Source: Ophiothrix spiculata (Eukaryota > Echinodermata > Ophiuroidea > Amphilepidida > Ophiotrichidae). Taken from it: a stretch of DNA of 24,727 nt. The notes beneath the pieces are model-generated. The model saw only the letters and a program-made list of their open reading frames with translations. It was not told the DNA's origin and searched no databases. Where the stretch lies: assembly GCA_000969725.1 (NCBI GenBank), contig JXSR01S002270.1; one strand, written 5' to 3'. The translations under genes were made by a program, and so were the position numbers. Below are positions 1 through 10,286 of this stretch, piece by piece. How positions within the stretch are numbered: position 1 is the stretch's first letter; each line of letters begins with the position of its first letter.

Positions 1-591
1 CCCCGGGGGGAAAATAAACATCTTCTGTGTTTGGCATTTCATAATATTTGGTAAAATTGTTCCATTGTACATTGTACAATGTACAACCTGAGGTTAATGT
101 TGTGCAACATTACATACCAGATTTAACATAATTAATCAATACTTAACTTGATAACAGATGGAGTTGATATATTCTGACATATTGGAACATGATGTACAAT
201 GTATACACATAAAGCATTGATTGACTGAATCATTTTTTCGGGGTGGGGAGGATGGGATGGGGGTGTAATGAAATACAGCGTCCATGTGACTGAGCGTCCT
301 AGGTACTATTCAATTTTGTAGAACATACTTGTACGACGTGCAATCAATAAATCATTGATTTTGACTTTTTCCGTTTAGTTCAATCATATTATATTTTGTT
401 ACTATGAGGTTATTAAAAATTAATAAGTTACATATTAATGAGATTTGTACTTGTGGTGTATTTGTACATGGCCCATGAAATCAGTCATTTCTATGGCAAT
501 GGAAGATTAAATATTATAACAAACATAGATTTATTCATATTGAATAGATACGTTACCTACACTAGTATGAATCTTTGGTGATTTTACGTCA
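1..591. other. AT-rich non-coding DNA with a GTAC palindrome
   Basis: No exon or recognisable element was seen. A perfect 22-bp palindrome (TTGTACATTGTAC core) lies at 65-86, and a related TGTACAATGTA string recurs near 193. Position 236 starts a short G-rich stretch. Confidence 0.4.
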
Positions 592-641
592 TTTATTATA
601 AAAAATTAGGTTTCTGAACGTTTTTAATTTTTTATAATAAA
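592..641. repeat. Short perfect-arm hairpin
   Basis: TTTATTATAAAAAATTA at 592-608 is matched in reverse complement at 625-641, with a 16-nt loop. It may be the centre or end of an old foldback element. The flanks are not clearly symmetrical. Confidence 0.6.
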
Positions 642-830
642 GTGTAGTTGCAACAATCGGATAAGTAAGTTGATACTCTGCTACACTTATCTTTTTATGT
701 GATTTATTTTGATTTGTTTAGAATTTTTAAAAAAATTAATAAAAGCACTTGCTTAGATAAGATAGGAAAAACATTTGCCCATTATCAAAATGCAAACAAT
801 GCCATATAAAACCAGCTTTGGCAAAGTCTT

Positions 831-1197
831 TTAAAGGGGTAATTCATGATCCACTTTTCATTGATCCACAAGGTCAACTCTATCAAAATGGACTTTTTTA
901 GCCAGAGAGAATTCTTGACTGATATATGTTACAGTCTGAAGGCATTCTTTCAAATGAGCTTCCATTTTTAAGAAATGTGAGAAAATGTGTCATTTTCTAA
1001 TTATTGTTGGTCCCGACAGTAATTACAACACTGCAGCCTAAGGGGATATTTAAACTGCTTAAAAGCTTGCATCTTAAAAACGATTGGTCAGAATCAAGTG
1101 AAGTTTTCATCATGCATTCATGTTGTACTCTGCTTTTTATTTAGCTAGAAAAGAGGTGGGGTTTTTATAACATCAGAATCATGAATTGCACCTTTAA
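831..1197. mobile_element. MITE-like foldback with TTAAAGG ends
   Basis: The left end TTAAAGGGGTAATTCATGAT (831-850) matches in reverse complement the right end ATCATGAATTGCACCTTTAA (1178-1197) with two mismatches. It is 367 bp with no coding capacity. TTAA at both edges would fit a piggyBac-type TTAA target or simply be part of the inverted repeat. Elements at 8907-9220 and 10287-10750 have similar edges. Confidence 0.65.
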
Positions 1198-1427
1198 CTT
1201 TCCACAGGAATATGATTTTTTTCTCTCTTGGTTTTAAATACAGAAGAAAAACAAAAACAGTCTGTGTCTATCCCGGCATCTGCCATAAACATTATCAACC
1301 AGTCGATCAAAGTGCACTTATATAATTTGCTTTTGAAATATGATATTGTTAAGGAAAATGTCTTGAAATTAATAATCTGTTTAAATAATCATTGTCTAAC
1401 AGAACGTCAATCCAGTAATCAAACTAA

Positions 1428-1783
1428 GGCCTAAAAAAATATAATTGTACGATTGGCATAACATAGAAAAAAAAATAGGGTAGGTAGGTCAGTTTTTTTT
1501 TTTGGTTTTTTTTGTAATTTTTTAAGTCTACATTTTATTTTTCATATACAAGACCCAAAATATACAACACATTATACATAAATATCTTCACTTTTTCTTT
1601 AACACATCTTTTATTTGTCATTTTGAATGTCCTGCAAGCCATATCTCGGGGCCCCCATGAATTGATTTTCCATCAAATTTGGGATTTGGAGGTTTTTACC
1701 ATGCTCAAAAAATAAAAATATTTAGGGTCGGCAGTAAAAATAGGGTCTGTCGGGTAACGACAATCAAACAATTTTTTTAGGCT
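1428..1783. mobile_element. GGCCTAAAAA-family MITE, copy 1
   Basis: It starts TAA|GGCCTAAAAAAATATAATT, followed by GATTGGCATAAC. The right part has GGGTCTGTCGGGTAACGAC, then CAATCAAACAATTTTTTTAG, which is the inverted counterpart. It belongs with copies at 2654, 9697, 15312 and 16331. The right terminus is degenerate (GGCT), so no exact target duplication can be shown here. Confidence 0.6.
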
Positions 1784-2653
1784 TTTCATAATAATCATTA
1801 CCGTACAGGGGCATTTAAATATCAAATACATCCTGCAAAATAATGATTAGGAAATCACAAGATGCATGGTCAGATGTTTATTACATAGAGATATACATTT
1901 TCATCAAGAATAATTGATTTTTCTAACAAAGACCAAAAACAAAACATTAGTGAGATTTAATGTTTTTTGTCTCCAAAATCGATTCATGTTTTTGGCCTTC
2001 TGCCATTGTTATGTCTGAATTGAATATGAAATGAAAAAGTAAAGAAAGTTGCAAATTGTAGAATTATTTACAAGTAAAAATATGAAAACGTTGACCTCTT
2101 TAGAATAAAATATTGTGAAAAGTCAAGTCCAGTGTCTTAAAGTCATTTTTTTTTTAAATTTAATAATCTGAAGACTTGTTACTTGGTGATAGTGCTTGTT
2201 AAAAATTTCTGACAAACTTTAATTATAAATATTTTTAATAATTTTCACATCACAGTTGTGTAAAGTATTAGAAAAGTAGAGACAAGGTCTGCCGGGATAG
2301 TCACAGATAATCTTTTATGTATGGTTTATATCACAGATCTGAAATTATATTCTAATTAAAAATCAACAGTTTAAATTCAAAAGTAAAAAGCTTATTGGAT
2401 AAAATGAGAATAAAGTATTGGATCAGAAAGGATCAAGGCTAGATACAATTAAAAGGGATTAAAAGATTAATTATAACTTTGCATTTTTTTTACAGTCAGT
2501 AATTTTTATAATTTCATCATGTGAATAAAAGTGAAAACCTATTTGAACTTTTATGGGGATTTTACAATATTACTTCTAATAAGTTCTCAAGAAGCTATCA
2601 ACTCTATAAATTATAGAGTGGTGGATTTTAATTAAAAACGTGGCAGATAATCA
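1784..2653. other. AT-rich non-coding stretch
   Basis: No exon, RNA gene or clear inverted repeat was found. The stretch is rich in homopolymer T and A runs. Confidence 0.4.
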
Positions 2654-2835
2654 GGCCTAAAAAAAACCCTGTTGACTTGCCCTTTGCGACTGACCCAAAA
2701 TTGACAAAATTTAAGGTCGCTTTTTTATTTTTGTGTGTGTGAACTGTTGCCTAACTCAACAGTGCATTTGGTAAAAATATCATGATATGTGGGTTGAATT
2801 TACAACAATATTCACAGAATGTTATATATTTAAAG
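2654..2835. mobile_element. GGCCTAAAAA-family MITE, truncated copy 2
   Basis: GGCCTAAAAA followed by GTTGACTTGCCC, GACTGACCCAAAAT, ACAGTGCATTTGGTAA, ATATCATGATAT and TTCACAGAATGTTATATA matches the left half of the complete element at 16331-16694 in the same order. Similarity stops near 2835 and no matching right end follows, so this is a partial copy. The small open frame at 2782-2964 lies partly in it and is not a gene. Confidence 0.7.
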
Positions 2836-3199
2836 ACTCCCAAAAAAGTATCGCCTCACCTCAAACAAATGGCTCCTATGCCAATACGGAATACGCAAAT
2901 GTTATTTAAAGATAATGTGCACAAGCGCTGGAGTTTCAGCTTTCATTTGACACCCTATTTCTGAAAATTACGATTTGTGAAAATGATCATTTTAGTGTTA
3001 ATTTTGCACAGCATTTCTGATTTTATTTGTTCCAGCTGAGTGTATTAAGTTAATTATATGACAACAATTCTTAGCAAATAGGCCTATAGGCCTAATTACT
3101 GTATTTTTCTTTGATTTAATTATTTTTTGAAAATTATAAACAAGTTGTTGAATCTTGGCATGTTTGACCTGATCATGTAGGGGCTACAGTTTGACTGTC
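2836..3199. other. Non-coding stretch with TAGGCCTA motifs
   Basis: No exon was seen. It contains ATAGGCCTATAGGCCTAAT near 3077, a short self-complementary motif that recurs in the window (near 5627 and 10947). Confidence 0.4.
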
Positions 3200-3676
3200 C
3201 CTTGTCTTACCAAGGTGTTTTTTAATGTTTGTTATGGGGGGGGGGGGCGTCTTTCAATTTGAAATGGGCACTCCCAAAGTAATGTTTGTTATGGGGGTTG
3301 AGGTCTTTTAACTTGAAATTGGCACTACCGAAGTTAAGTTGTTTTGTACCATACCATAGTATATAGTATAGGATAGGATAGGACAGGGTCTCCTTTTTCC
3401 ATGGTATCCAAAATCAAGAAAATCAACCACAATTTTTCATTGTTATGACATTATTTTTCAAAATGGCATCTTGAAATTTTTCGAGGTGGCAACCTTCCTA
3501 CCCTTAAGACTTTGACAGCATAACCTACCTCTGTGTTAGGGATACCACCAGATTCTATTGATGAAAATGACCACAAAGAGATATTGCTTAAGATGTCTGG
3601 GGTCACTTTGTTTCATATTTTAGTGCATTCAGCAATAAACTACTAAATTGACTTCCCTTCCCTTGGTAAGACAAGG
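3200..3676. repeat. Inverted repeat pair around a tandem duplication
   Basis: CCTTGTCTTACCAAGG (3200-3215) is matched in reverse complement by CCTTGGTAAGACAAGG (3661-3676), a perfect 16-bp pair possibly marking a 477-bp element. Inside, a unit of about 60 bp starting TAATGTTTGTTATGGGGG occurs twice in tandem (about 3222-3280 and 3281-3336). A short TAGGA-type microsatellite lies near 3365-3385. Confidence 0.55.
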
Positions 3677-3751
3677 ATTAAATTAATACAAATCTAAAGT
3701 CTGATAACACCATTATCATTCTCATTCTTTAACTTAATATATGTATATATA

Positions 3752-4451
3752 CACTAGCGGTTTAAAGTATTTCCGCACCGACACTTTATTCAGCCATATC
3801 TCACAAGGCGTTTATAAGGAAACTATCTGGAAACTTATGTTGCTTTTGGTCAGATCTGAGTCACGCTTGACTACGCCAAGAGAATGCTTGGAAGCAAACA
3901 AAAAGTGATTCTTCAACGCCCCATAAGTTTACAAAAATAGGGCTGTGATGAATGTGGAGTGTTTTGTGATGGTATATGACAGATTGAAAACCTGTTAAAA
4001 CATTTTAAAATGTCATATACCGCCAGGGACCATTCCCCTTTTACCACAGCTCAATTTTTGTAAACTGGGGGCGTTAAAGGATCGTTTTTCGTTTGCTTCC
4101 AAGCATTCTCTTGGCGAAGTCAAGCGTGACCAGGACATTTAATTGCCTGCTTGTCACTCATTTACATACACATTCCATATGACCACTCAACTTGAGCAGT
4201 GAAGTGACCTTGACACAGGAGTTGTCAAATCAAATTTGACCTAAAAATCATGTTTTTCGACCCATTTGTGTTGTTGCCCCTACCCGTACGTGAGAGGGTT
4301 GATCCAATTCTGAGCTAAATTTTACACCTAACTAGATTACCTATCAGATCTGACCAAAAGTAACATAAGTTTCCAGATAGTGTCCTTATAAACGCCTTGT
4401 GAGATATGACCGGATAAAGTGTTGGTGCGGAAATACTTTAAACCGCTAGTG
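3752..4451. mobile_element. TA-flanked foldback element (Tc1/mariner-type MITE)
   Basis: The 700-bp element has long inverted ends. CACTAGCGGTTTAAAGTATT at 3752 pairs with its reverse complement ending at 4451. Homology continues for about 110 bp through ATATCTCACAAGGCGTTTATA and CTATCTGGAAACTTATG to CAGATCTGA. TA flanks both ends (3750-3751, 4452-4453), fitting a TA target duplication as in Tc1/mariner elements. A second nested palindrome (about 3862-4131, starting CACGCTTGACTACGCCAAGA) lies behind the left arm, and a non-palindromic stretch follows. There is no transposase frame. Confidence 0.8.
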
Positions 4452-4453
4452 TA

Positions 4454-5189
4454 ATTAATGCTGCATTATGTGCATATTAAGATTTTTATGAGTGTTTTTA
4501 GTTTTGAGATTATGACAAGTATTAAGAGAGAAAAGAATTTGCTTTTCTTGTGACACCTCTGTATTTTCACTACACAAGGTGATTTTATCTCTGTATTCTA
4601 CGCACACACATCCCACACCCACACCCCTGAATTCACAGAGAAGATTATTGTATGGGGGGAGGGGGTGTAAGAACTGTTCACATACAGTCAGAACAAGGGT
4701 AAATTATCTAAGCACTTTAATAATATAAGTGGAGGTTTGATATTTAAGTATTGATTATGTTGCTGGCTGCATGATTCACTCACAAGAGTTTTATTTTGTT
4801 TTATTATTTTATAGGGTTACATTAATTACATACAATGTGTAATTTTTATTGTATTGATTGTAATTTTATTGATTTATTGTTGATTTATGTGATTTGCATG
4901 ATTCTTTAAAAGTAATAAAAAATATAGAAAGATAAAAAAAAGAATATATGTTGTCCCCATATACTGTTTAACTACCAAGGTTAGTTTGAAAATATCACAC
5001 CTTTGAGACTTACATACAGAACAAGGATCCACATTGATTTATAAATACTTCTCGCTTTGCAGACACTCTCTGTCCCCCGGGCTCTGTCCTTGCTAACTTG
5101 GTTCTATATATGTGTGTATCTTAAAAGTTCGTCAGTTTGACGGTGATCACATTTGCATGCTTAACCTTTGAAATTTCTCCCACTTCTAG
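4454..5189. other. Presumed intron upstream of cassette 1
   Basis: AT-rich, with CA-rich and G-rich short tracts near 4605-4665. No coding sequence was recognised before the acceptor at 5188-5189. Confidence 0.4.
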
Positions 5190-5352
5190 GTTATTTAAAA
5201 AACGTTCGTTTGTGGCACAGCGCCATCACACAGGTTGCCTTTGACACAGGAGCAGGATGGGGTCTTTTTGTTCCGTATGCGACGTATATGACATCAAAGA
5301 ATGGAATCGTGCGATATGCATGTCTTGTGCCGATCGGAAATAATATGATTAG
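5190..5352 (+). CDS. SLC6/NSS-type sodium-coupled transporter, TM6 exon, cassette 1 (partial gene)
   Basis: Internal exon: acceptor CTTCTAG ends at 5189 and donor GTATTT starts at 5353. It reads N|GT, then 53 full codons, then AG|N. Numbering the 53 residues, W8 and Q14 open TM6, followed by AFDTGAGWGLF (16-26) and Y29..TYM33. A polar loop with NGIVR (37-41) leads to PIGNN (47-51) at the start of TM7. It aligns without gaps to human GAT1 291-331 (residue n equals GAT1 n+277): Q14=Q291, R41=R318, N50=N327. The family is a LeuT-fold plasma-membrane symporter that moves amino acids, amines or similar solutes with Na+. The usual chloride-ligand serine (GAT1 S295, LeuT T254) is Asp18, and the pocket position of LeuT F259 is Trp23. 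Residues 9-10 are HS where the other cassettes have VD. The open frame runs past the donor by chance to 5488 and I read that part as intron. The substrate cannot be named. Confidence 0.85.
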
Positions 5353-5599
5353 GTATTTTGTTCGTGGATGTATAACTGTTGTCAACACCTGTCTTGATTC
5401 ACCGTCGCTCTCAACGACACCATCCCTCAGTATCATCAGAAGATTCCTATTCTTAACATTTTCAATTTTTCTTGTTCCATTTTCTTAATCTGTTAATTCA
5501 ATAGGTACTAATATAGTCTATGTAATAATTGTTTTTTGCCAAATCTGCACGTTGCACACCGTGCCCTGTATTTTTCACAAAGCATAACATCCCGGAGGG

Positions 5600-5965
5600 G
5601 GGGGGGGTTAGGTTGCTGACATGTGGTATAGGCCTATATGACCCTCAAGACCCTTTTCGGACCTTGCCTGTTGCCCCCTAGAACCCCATTTCAAGCACAA
5701 TCTTTAGCTCACAAGCCCTTTTTTGAAAAAGTTTCAGTTCACAAGTTTGAAATTTGAATTCCAAGACCCCCATTTCAAACAAAAGTTTTGAGATTTTGGT
5801 TTCTGGAGCTCAAATTAACCCGAACAAATTAGTTCTCAGGGGTGGATATTAGGGTAACTTCAGTTCCATAGACCCCCTTTTCAGAGTCAATCTTAAGTTC
5901 TCTATATCCCAATTTCAGGGGGAAATCAGGAGCCGCACATCCCTACCAAAACCAAAGTTGGTAAC
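5600..5965. repeat. Dispersed repeat following cassette 1, related to 19975-20425
   Basis: A poly-G run is followed by CCCTCAAGACCCTTTTC, then CCCATTT..AAGCA, GGAGCTCAAA, TTTTCAGAGT and GCCGCACAT..CCAAAACCAAAG. The same motifs occur in the same order after cassette 3 (19975-20425), sometimes with single changes. The interior looks like short degenerate units of the type 'AAGACCCCCATTTCAA'. No coding sequence. Confidence 0.6.
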
Positions 5966-6039
5966 TTTCAGGCATAGCACCTTTATGAGAGAAAACAACA
6001 ATTGTGAAGTCGATTATAAAATAGTCTTCAAAATCTTCC

Positions 6040-6260
6040 GATATAATAATAATAATAATGGGATATTTATAGTGCCTTTTACTAAATATGCAAAGCGCTG
6101 TGGCCAATTATTATTACGCTACCATCAGGAAACTGTCACAATTCATTTCGCTTCAACTAGGGTGAAGCCTACTGATTTGGAGTCCTGCACTGTACCACTA
6201 AACCATACGAGCTCTCTTTACAAAATTGTCCAGAAATGTGCACCTCACTATATTCAGAAG
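6040..6260. repeat. AAT microsatellite with attached dispersed-repeat-like sequence
   Basis: ATAATAATAATAATAATGGG (about 6042-6061) is followed by ATATTTATAGTGCC and CAAAGCGCTGTGG. An AAT run followed by 'TTTATAGYGCC...AAGCGCT' resembles a dispersed element I associate with many animal genomes, but I cannot name the family. The 101-codon open frame across it (5958-6263) is not supported as a gene. Confidence 0.45.
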
Positions 6261-6728
6261 TGATTTGAACTTTAATGGAGTATCTACCATTGAACCATAA
6301 TATGTGACTGGTCATCACAAATCTTCTTTAAAGTCAACATTTTTTAATTTTTAGGGCCAAGGCAAAAATACAATTTTTTTCAGATTTAAAATGTTCATAG
6401 CATTCTGAAATCCTGAGTTCATCTAAATGGCCTTTTCAATCATTATTGCTTGTCAGTATTTGCCCTCTTTTCACGCTTCTCGTTTGCTTGTAAGATCCAT
6501 CTAGTTTTGGACTAGAAATCCCTTGAGCTTTGATTTCAAATCCAGAATATCTGAAAACTAATATTTTCTAGATGAATTTGCATTGAAATAATATATAAAA
6601 ATAAATGAAAAGTGCTGGCACATCATACTTCAAGAAACTCTACTGAAACTAATTATTAATTTACAACTGAAGATTCTTTTTGAATCATACTTTAGCAAAA
6701 TTATTTTATTTAGCCTTTTACATAAAAC
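6261..6728. other. AT-rich intronic stretch
   Basis: No exon or clear element was seen. Confidence 0.4.
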
Positions 6729-7174
6729 TTCAAATTATCGGTATCATGTGAACTTTCATCAAATTTTTTATAATCACTGTCGTTTTGAGCCAAGTCAGTT
6801 ATAGCCTTTTGACGTAACATGCTGTTTGTATCTCCCAAAACATGTAGTTTTTAGATCTATAGGCAAGGTATAATGTTCTCTGTCAGGCTGGCTTCCTTCT
6901 CCCATGTGAAGGAGTATAAAGAGCATACAATCTGCTGAGCTCCTCCTCGGGCATCCTCAGTATATGGCCAAGAAACTTGAGTTGTCGCAGCCTTACCCGA
7001 TTTTATCAAAGGCTCAGTATTTGTATCGTTGTAGATTCTGGAATCAACCACATAGTCATATCGCGCTCAATGTTAAGCATGACTATAGCATGATGTTGTT
7101 TTATCAAGGTGTTTATTTTGAACTCCATGTGGCTTGTTAGCACCCATGATTCACAGTGGACGACTCCAAAGTAG
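6729..7174 (-). mobile_element. Decayed LINE (non-LTR retrotransposon) fragment, 3' end of reverse-transcriptase ORF
   Basis: Reading the minus strand gives, in order, CESWVLTSHMEFKINT and HHAIVMLNIER, then YDYVVDSRIYNDTNTEPL, then LRQLKFLGHILRMPEEE, YALYTPSHGRRKPA and QRTLYLAY, then SMLRQKAITDLAQND. This is the order of the region after the catalytic domain in LINE-type reverse transcriptases (a 'YG.ESW.L' block, then '.RQL.FLGH..RM', then a basic tail). The blocks lie in three frames and a stop interrupts the segment after KPA, so it is a pseudogene relic. The catalytic YADD-type part is absent. The LINE clade cannot be assigned from this piece. It lies antisense within the interval between cassettes 1 and 2. 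Confidence 0.8.
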
Positions 7175-7590
7175 CGTTTGTGACCAAAAAATTAAACATT
7201 TTACTTTTAAATGGCCACAGAACCTACTATAAACATTATATCCATGAATTTGTTGTTGATAATGGTGCAAACTGGTGGGATCAAGACATGCAGGTGTTTA
7301 AAGATTAAAATAATTGCCAAAATACTGAATAAAGTTCGTGTAACATTCGGTAATGTTTGTGACATCGCACGGAAATGGTTTTTTGCTCCAAATGACTTCA
7401 AAGTAAATATTCTCTGACATGTTAGCAAATTTATTATTGCGCTTTTCAAAGATGATGGGTAACATATTTACAAATATTTCATATAAGTGCTTGGAAATTC
7501 TATCGTCAGGATTTTTTTTAATGCAATGTTTTGTTTGGTAACGTGTGTGACATTTTGGTGTAACTTTTTGGTAACGTTTGTGACGTTTGT
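7168..7590. repeat. Four dispersed GGTAACGTTTGTGAC motifs
   Basis: Related 14-16 bp strings occur at about 7170 (TAGCGTTTGTGACC), 7349 (GGTAATGTTTGTGACAT), 7539 (GGTAACGTGTGTGACATT) and 7569 (GGTAACGTTTGTGACGTT), all on the + strand. The spacing is irregular. They may be ends of a decayed element or a binding-site cluster. Confidence 0.45.
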
Positions 7591-7773
7591 TAATTAAAAC
7601 ATGTGCTCATTCATGCATGGATAGAAAACTTTGAAATTTCTTATTAGAAAATACTTTTTACCTACCAAGTAACAAACATATGACCGAAAAACTGCTAAAT
7701 GTGGTAGAATAAAAAAGCTGATTTTTTGCTTGAAGTCGAAAAAAGTTTCATTTTCACTGGAATGAGCCTAGTC

Positions 7774-7982
7774 GGCCTTCAAACAAAATTTTCACTGCCA
7801 AACATTTGGTCGTGACGTCAAAATCACGATTGACTTCCAATAAAATAACTTCAACATCGAGTTGATTATTGCTATATACATTGCCTTAAATGCTTGTTAC
7901 CGGAATATACTTTAAATTCGATGGCAAATATTTGGTGATGTCACGACCAAATGTTTGGTAGCGAAAATTTTGTTTAAAGGCC
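7774..7982. mobile_element. MITE-like foldback, about 210 bp
   Basis: GGCCTTCAAACAAAATTTTC (7774-7793) and CCAAACATTTGGTCGTGACGT pair with GACCAAATGTTTGG and GAAAATTTTGTTTAAAGGCC (7963-7982). The arms are about 48 bp, with few mismatches. The loop of about 110 bp is AT-rich with no frame. Confidence 0.75.
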
Positions 7983-8300
7983 ATCTATGTTTTGACCTAA
8001 TGCATGTTGTGATAAAATCAATCAATATGCTCTGTAACTCTGTGCAACATACCATAAAAACTATAGATATTATTTTGGTATTCTGTAAAAAGAAAAACGT
8101 TTCAAAACCATACCTTAGTAAATTTGTTTAAAGAAATATCAAATCCCATCATGAATATGTTTTGCAATGTACAGATTCAGCTCATATTTGTTTTTAGTTA
8201 AAATGTTTTACCACCAGCACATTTTCTTTAAATGTTACCATTTTTGTACATAAATCTTGACCAAGACACTAACCCTAGAAAGCAAACAGGCAAAAGTTGT
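7983..8300. other. AT-rich intronic stretch
   Basis: Nothing recognisable. Confidence 0.4.
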
Positions 8301-8304
8301 TTTA

Positions 8305-8800
8305 CTTTGGGGGGAGGGAGGGGGAGTACTCCCTATCTTAAGAGACAGGGATGTGCCTCAGTAAGATGAAAAGTAGAGGTACAAATCTGTGCACAAAAAT
8401 AAGGGGTCAATCAGTTCACAATATAAATACAAATGGGTTAATACAGGTGTAGAGATTTAAAAAGGGGGTCATTGAGGTAAAAGCCTTTAGTTCAAACTTT
8501 AAATGGTTCTTAAACAGTAATAAAGTCGTAAAACTTTTAAAAATGGGCAAGAAGTGCACAAACATTCTGTTTTAAGATGTTGTGAAGATTAGTGAAAATT
8601 TAGCAGGAAAAATGCAATGGAAGGAATAAAAAAGGGGGACCATTGAGAATCTTAACAAATATAGAAGGGAGTCATTTAGATTTGGTACAAAACCAGAATA
8701 AAAGATAAAAAAAGGGTCATTGGGTACAGACCAGTTTTTAAAAGGGAATCTATCCTGAGACACACCCTGTCCAACAATAATGTAAGTGCCACCCCCGTGA
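8305..8800. repeat. Dispersed repeat with degenerate 'AAAAGGGGGTCATTG' units
   Basis: It starts GGGGGGAGGGAGGGGGAGTACTCCC. Repeated short units follow, such as AAGGGGGTCATTGAG (near 8462), AAAGGGGGACCATTGAG (near 8631), GGGAGTCATTTAGAT (near 8668) and AAAAGGGTCATTGGGT (near 8709). It ends CCTGAGACACACCCTGTCC..GCCACCCCC. It looks like an internally repetitive, non-coding element of the same general style as 5600-5965. Confidence 0.5.
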
Positions 8801-8906
8801 TCTTTTATCTTGATTTCAATTTGTTAAAATATTATTATTTGTTATCATCATTTGCAAATGTACCTTTGATATGTTTGATCAGATCAGATTATATCAATCT
8901 TTGATA

Positions 8907-9220
8907 TTAAAGGAGCATGGTCCGATTGCTTCAAAGATTTCCAAACTTATTGAAATTTTGGCACCTAAATATTTCTCTTGTTTTTTCTCAAAGTCCATGT
9001 GAGATTTTAGGGTTTGGAAATGTAAATGAAAATATGCCAACCATAATTGAATTTACAAAGCTAAGTGTGTACACAGCTGTGAAATACAAAATTGCTCACA
9101 AAATCAAAATGGTTGGACAATGATTTGAAATTAATTTTGAAATTTGAAACAAAAACCTCTTGAAAGGAGGCTCATCACACTGAGAATTAAATTTTCAAAA
9201 ATCGGACCACATTCCTTTAA
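8907..9220. mobile_element. MITE-like foldback with TTAAAGG ends
   Basis: TTAAAGGAGCATGGTCCGAT (8907-8926) is mirrored by ATCGGACCACATTCCTTTAA (9201-9220). The tetranucleotide GATA immediately flanks both sides and could be a target duplication, or TTAA could be. The 68-codon frame inside (8917-9123) has no recognisable product. Confidence 0.7.
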
Positions 9221-9650
9221 GATATGACTAAGCAATTTGATGTACAATTTGTTATGACACAGACTAGAAATATAAATTTAACCTTTTTTGTAACACTACC
9301 ATAACAGTAGTTATTTATTATTCTTTATTGATACACTATTAATACTAATGTTTTTGTATCAGTGATATCACTTCTAGAACATTCATTGCCATTATTCATG
9401 AAATTTGAAACAGAAATCTCTTTAGTGATGGTCCTTCATTCTGAGAACCAAATTTTCAAAAATTTGACCATTTTCCCTTTAAGGCATGACTTAGCATTTT
9501 GATGTATACACAATTATCATGACATGGTTGGTGTTTAAAAATGTTAATATTTAACCATCTTATTCTTACTATTTATTACTTGTTTATTAATTCATTACAT
9601 TTATTATATCAGTCATACCAGTTATAGACAATGCATTACCATTTTATTTT
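9141..9650. repeat. Diverged tandem duplication, unit about 260 bp
   Basis: GAAATTTGAAACAAAAACCTC (9141) recurs as GAAATTTGAAACAGAAATCTC (9401). The order then repeats: AAATTTTCAAAAAT, CCTTTAA, ATGACTAAGCA/ATGACTTAGCA, TTTGATGTA, TTATCATGACA/TTATGACA, TATCAGT.ATA. The first copy starts inside the MITE at 8907-9220, so the duplication happened after that insertion and took only its right half. Confidence 0.65.
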
Positions 9651-9696
9651 ACTAATTAATTGACCTCCTTCATGTGATAATTTTTACCTGTAAATT

Positions 9697-9961
9697 AATT
9701 TTAAAAATAATCATTTGATTGGTGTAACATTGAAAAATTAGAAAAATGGAGGTATTGTTGGCTGGATTTTTTACTCTGATTTTAACAAAATAACATTCAA
9801 GTGCCATGTCTTTTCAGGTGTTTTTTAATTCATTTGTCAAAAACAACAAATTAAGTACTGCATAAGGAAACCAGGAATTTTTCCTGAACCTAGTATTTTG
9901 CTTTGTATGAAAGAAAATAGGGTCAGTTTGGTTACACCAATCATACATATTTTAAGGTCTT
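9697..9961. mobile_element. GGCCTAAAAA-family MITE, decayed copy 3
   Basis: The left end has TTTTAAAAATAATCATTTGA followed by TTGGTGTAAC. The right end has AGGGTCAGTTTGGTTACACC followed by AATCATACATATTTTAAGG. Both correspond to the ends of the 240-bp copy at 15312-15551 (GGCATAA..., GGTTACGCCAATCAAACA). The terminal GGCC is lost on the left and mutated on the right. Confidence 0.5.
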
Positions 9962-10286
9962 ACGGACTTCTACGGAAACACTCATATGCCAAGTCACATG
10001 CCATGGTGCCAATTTATTTCTAGAAGTGAACAGAAAGAAAATAATGAAGATGTGTTAAGTTATTAATATAAATTTAATGAAGCTTATGAATGAGTGATAT
10101 TATAAGTTTATAAATGCAAATTTTAGCAAGTTAAATGGGATAAAATCGAAGCCCAAAGAGGCAAAATGATTCTGATGAATCTCCCCAATAATAATGATGA
10201 TGTATGCTAGACTACATAAAATAAGATTTTCCCTTTTCCTTCCTCACAAAGTAAGGGCTAAGAGTAAAATTGTACACCATATGTTG
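9962..10286. other. AT-rich intronic stretch
   Basis: Nothing recognisable apart from a short ATAATGATGATG run near 10190. Confidence 0.4.

Noticed and set aside
5191..5436. 81-codon frame on the minus strand over cassette 1
   Set aside because: Antisense shadow of the exon. A similar shadow exists over cassette 2 (13607-13861).
5353..5488. Extension of the cassette 1 frame beyond 5352
   Set aside because: A donor GT at 5353 matches the border of the other two cassettes exactly, and similarity to the family ends there.
5958..6263. 101-codon open frame on the + strand
   Set aside because: It includes an AAT microsatellite (poly-Asn) and a dispersed-repeat-like sequence, with no conserved domain visible.
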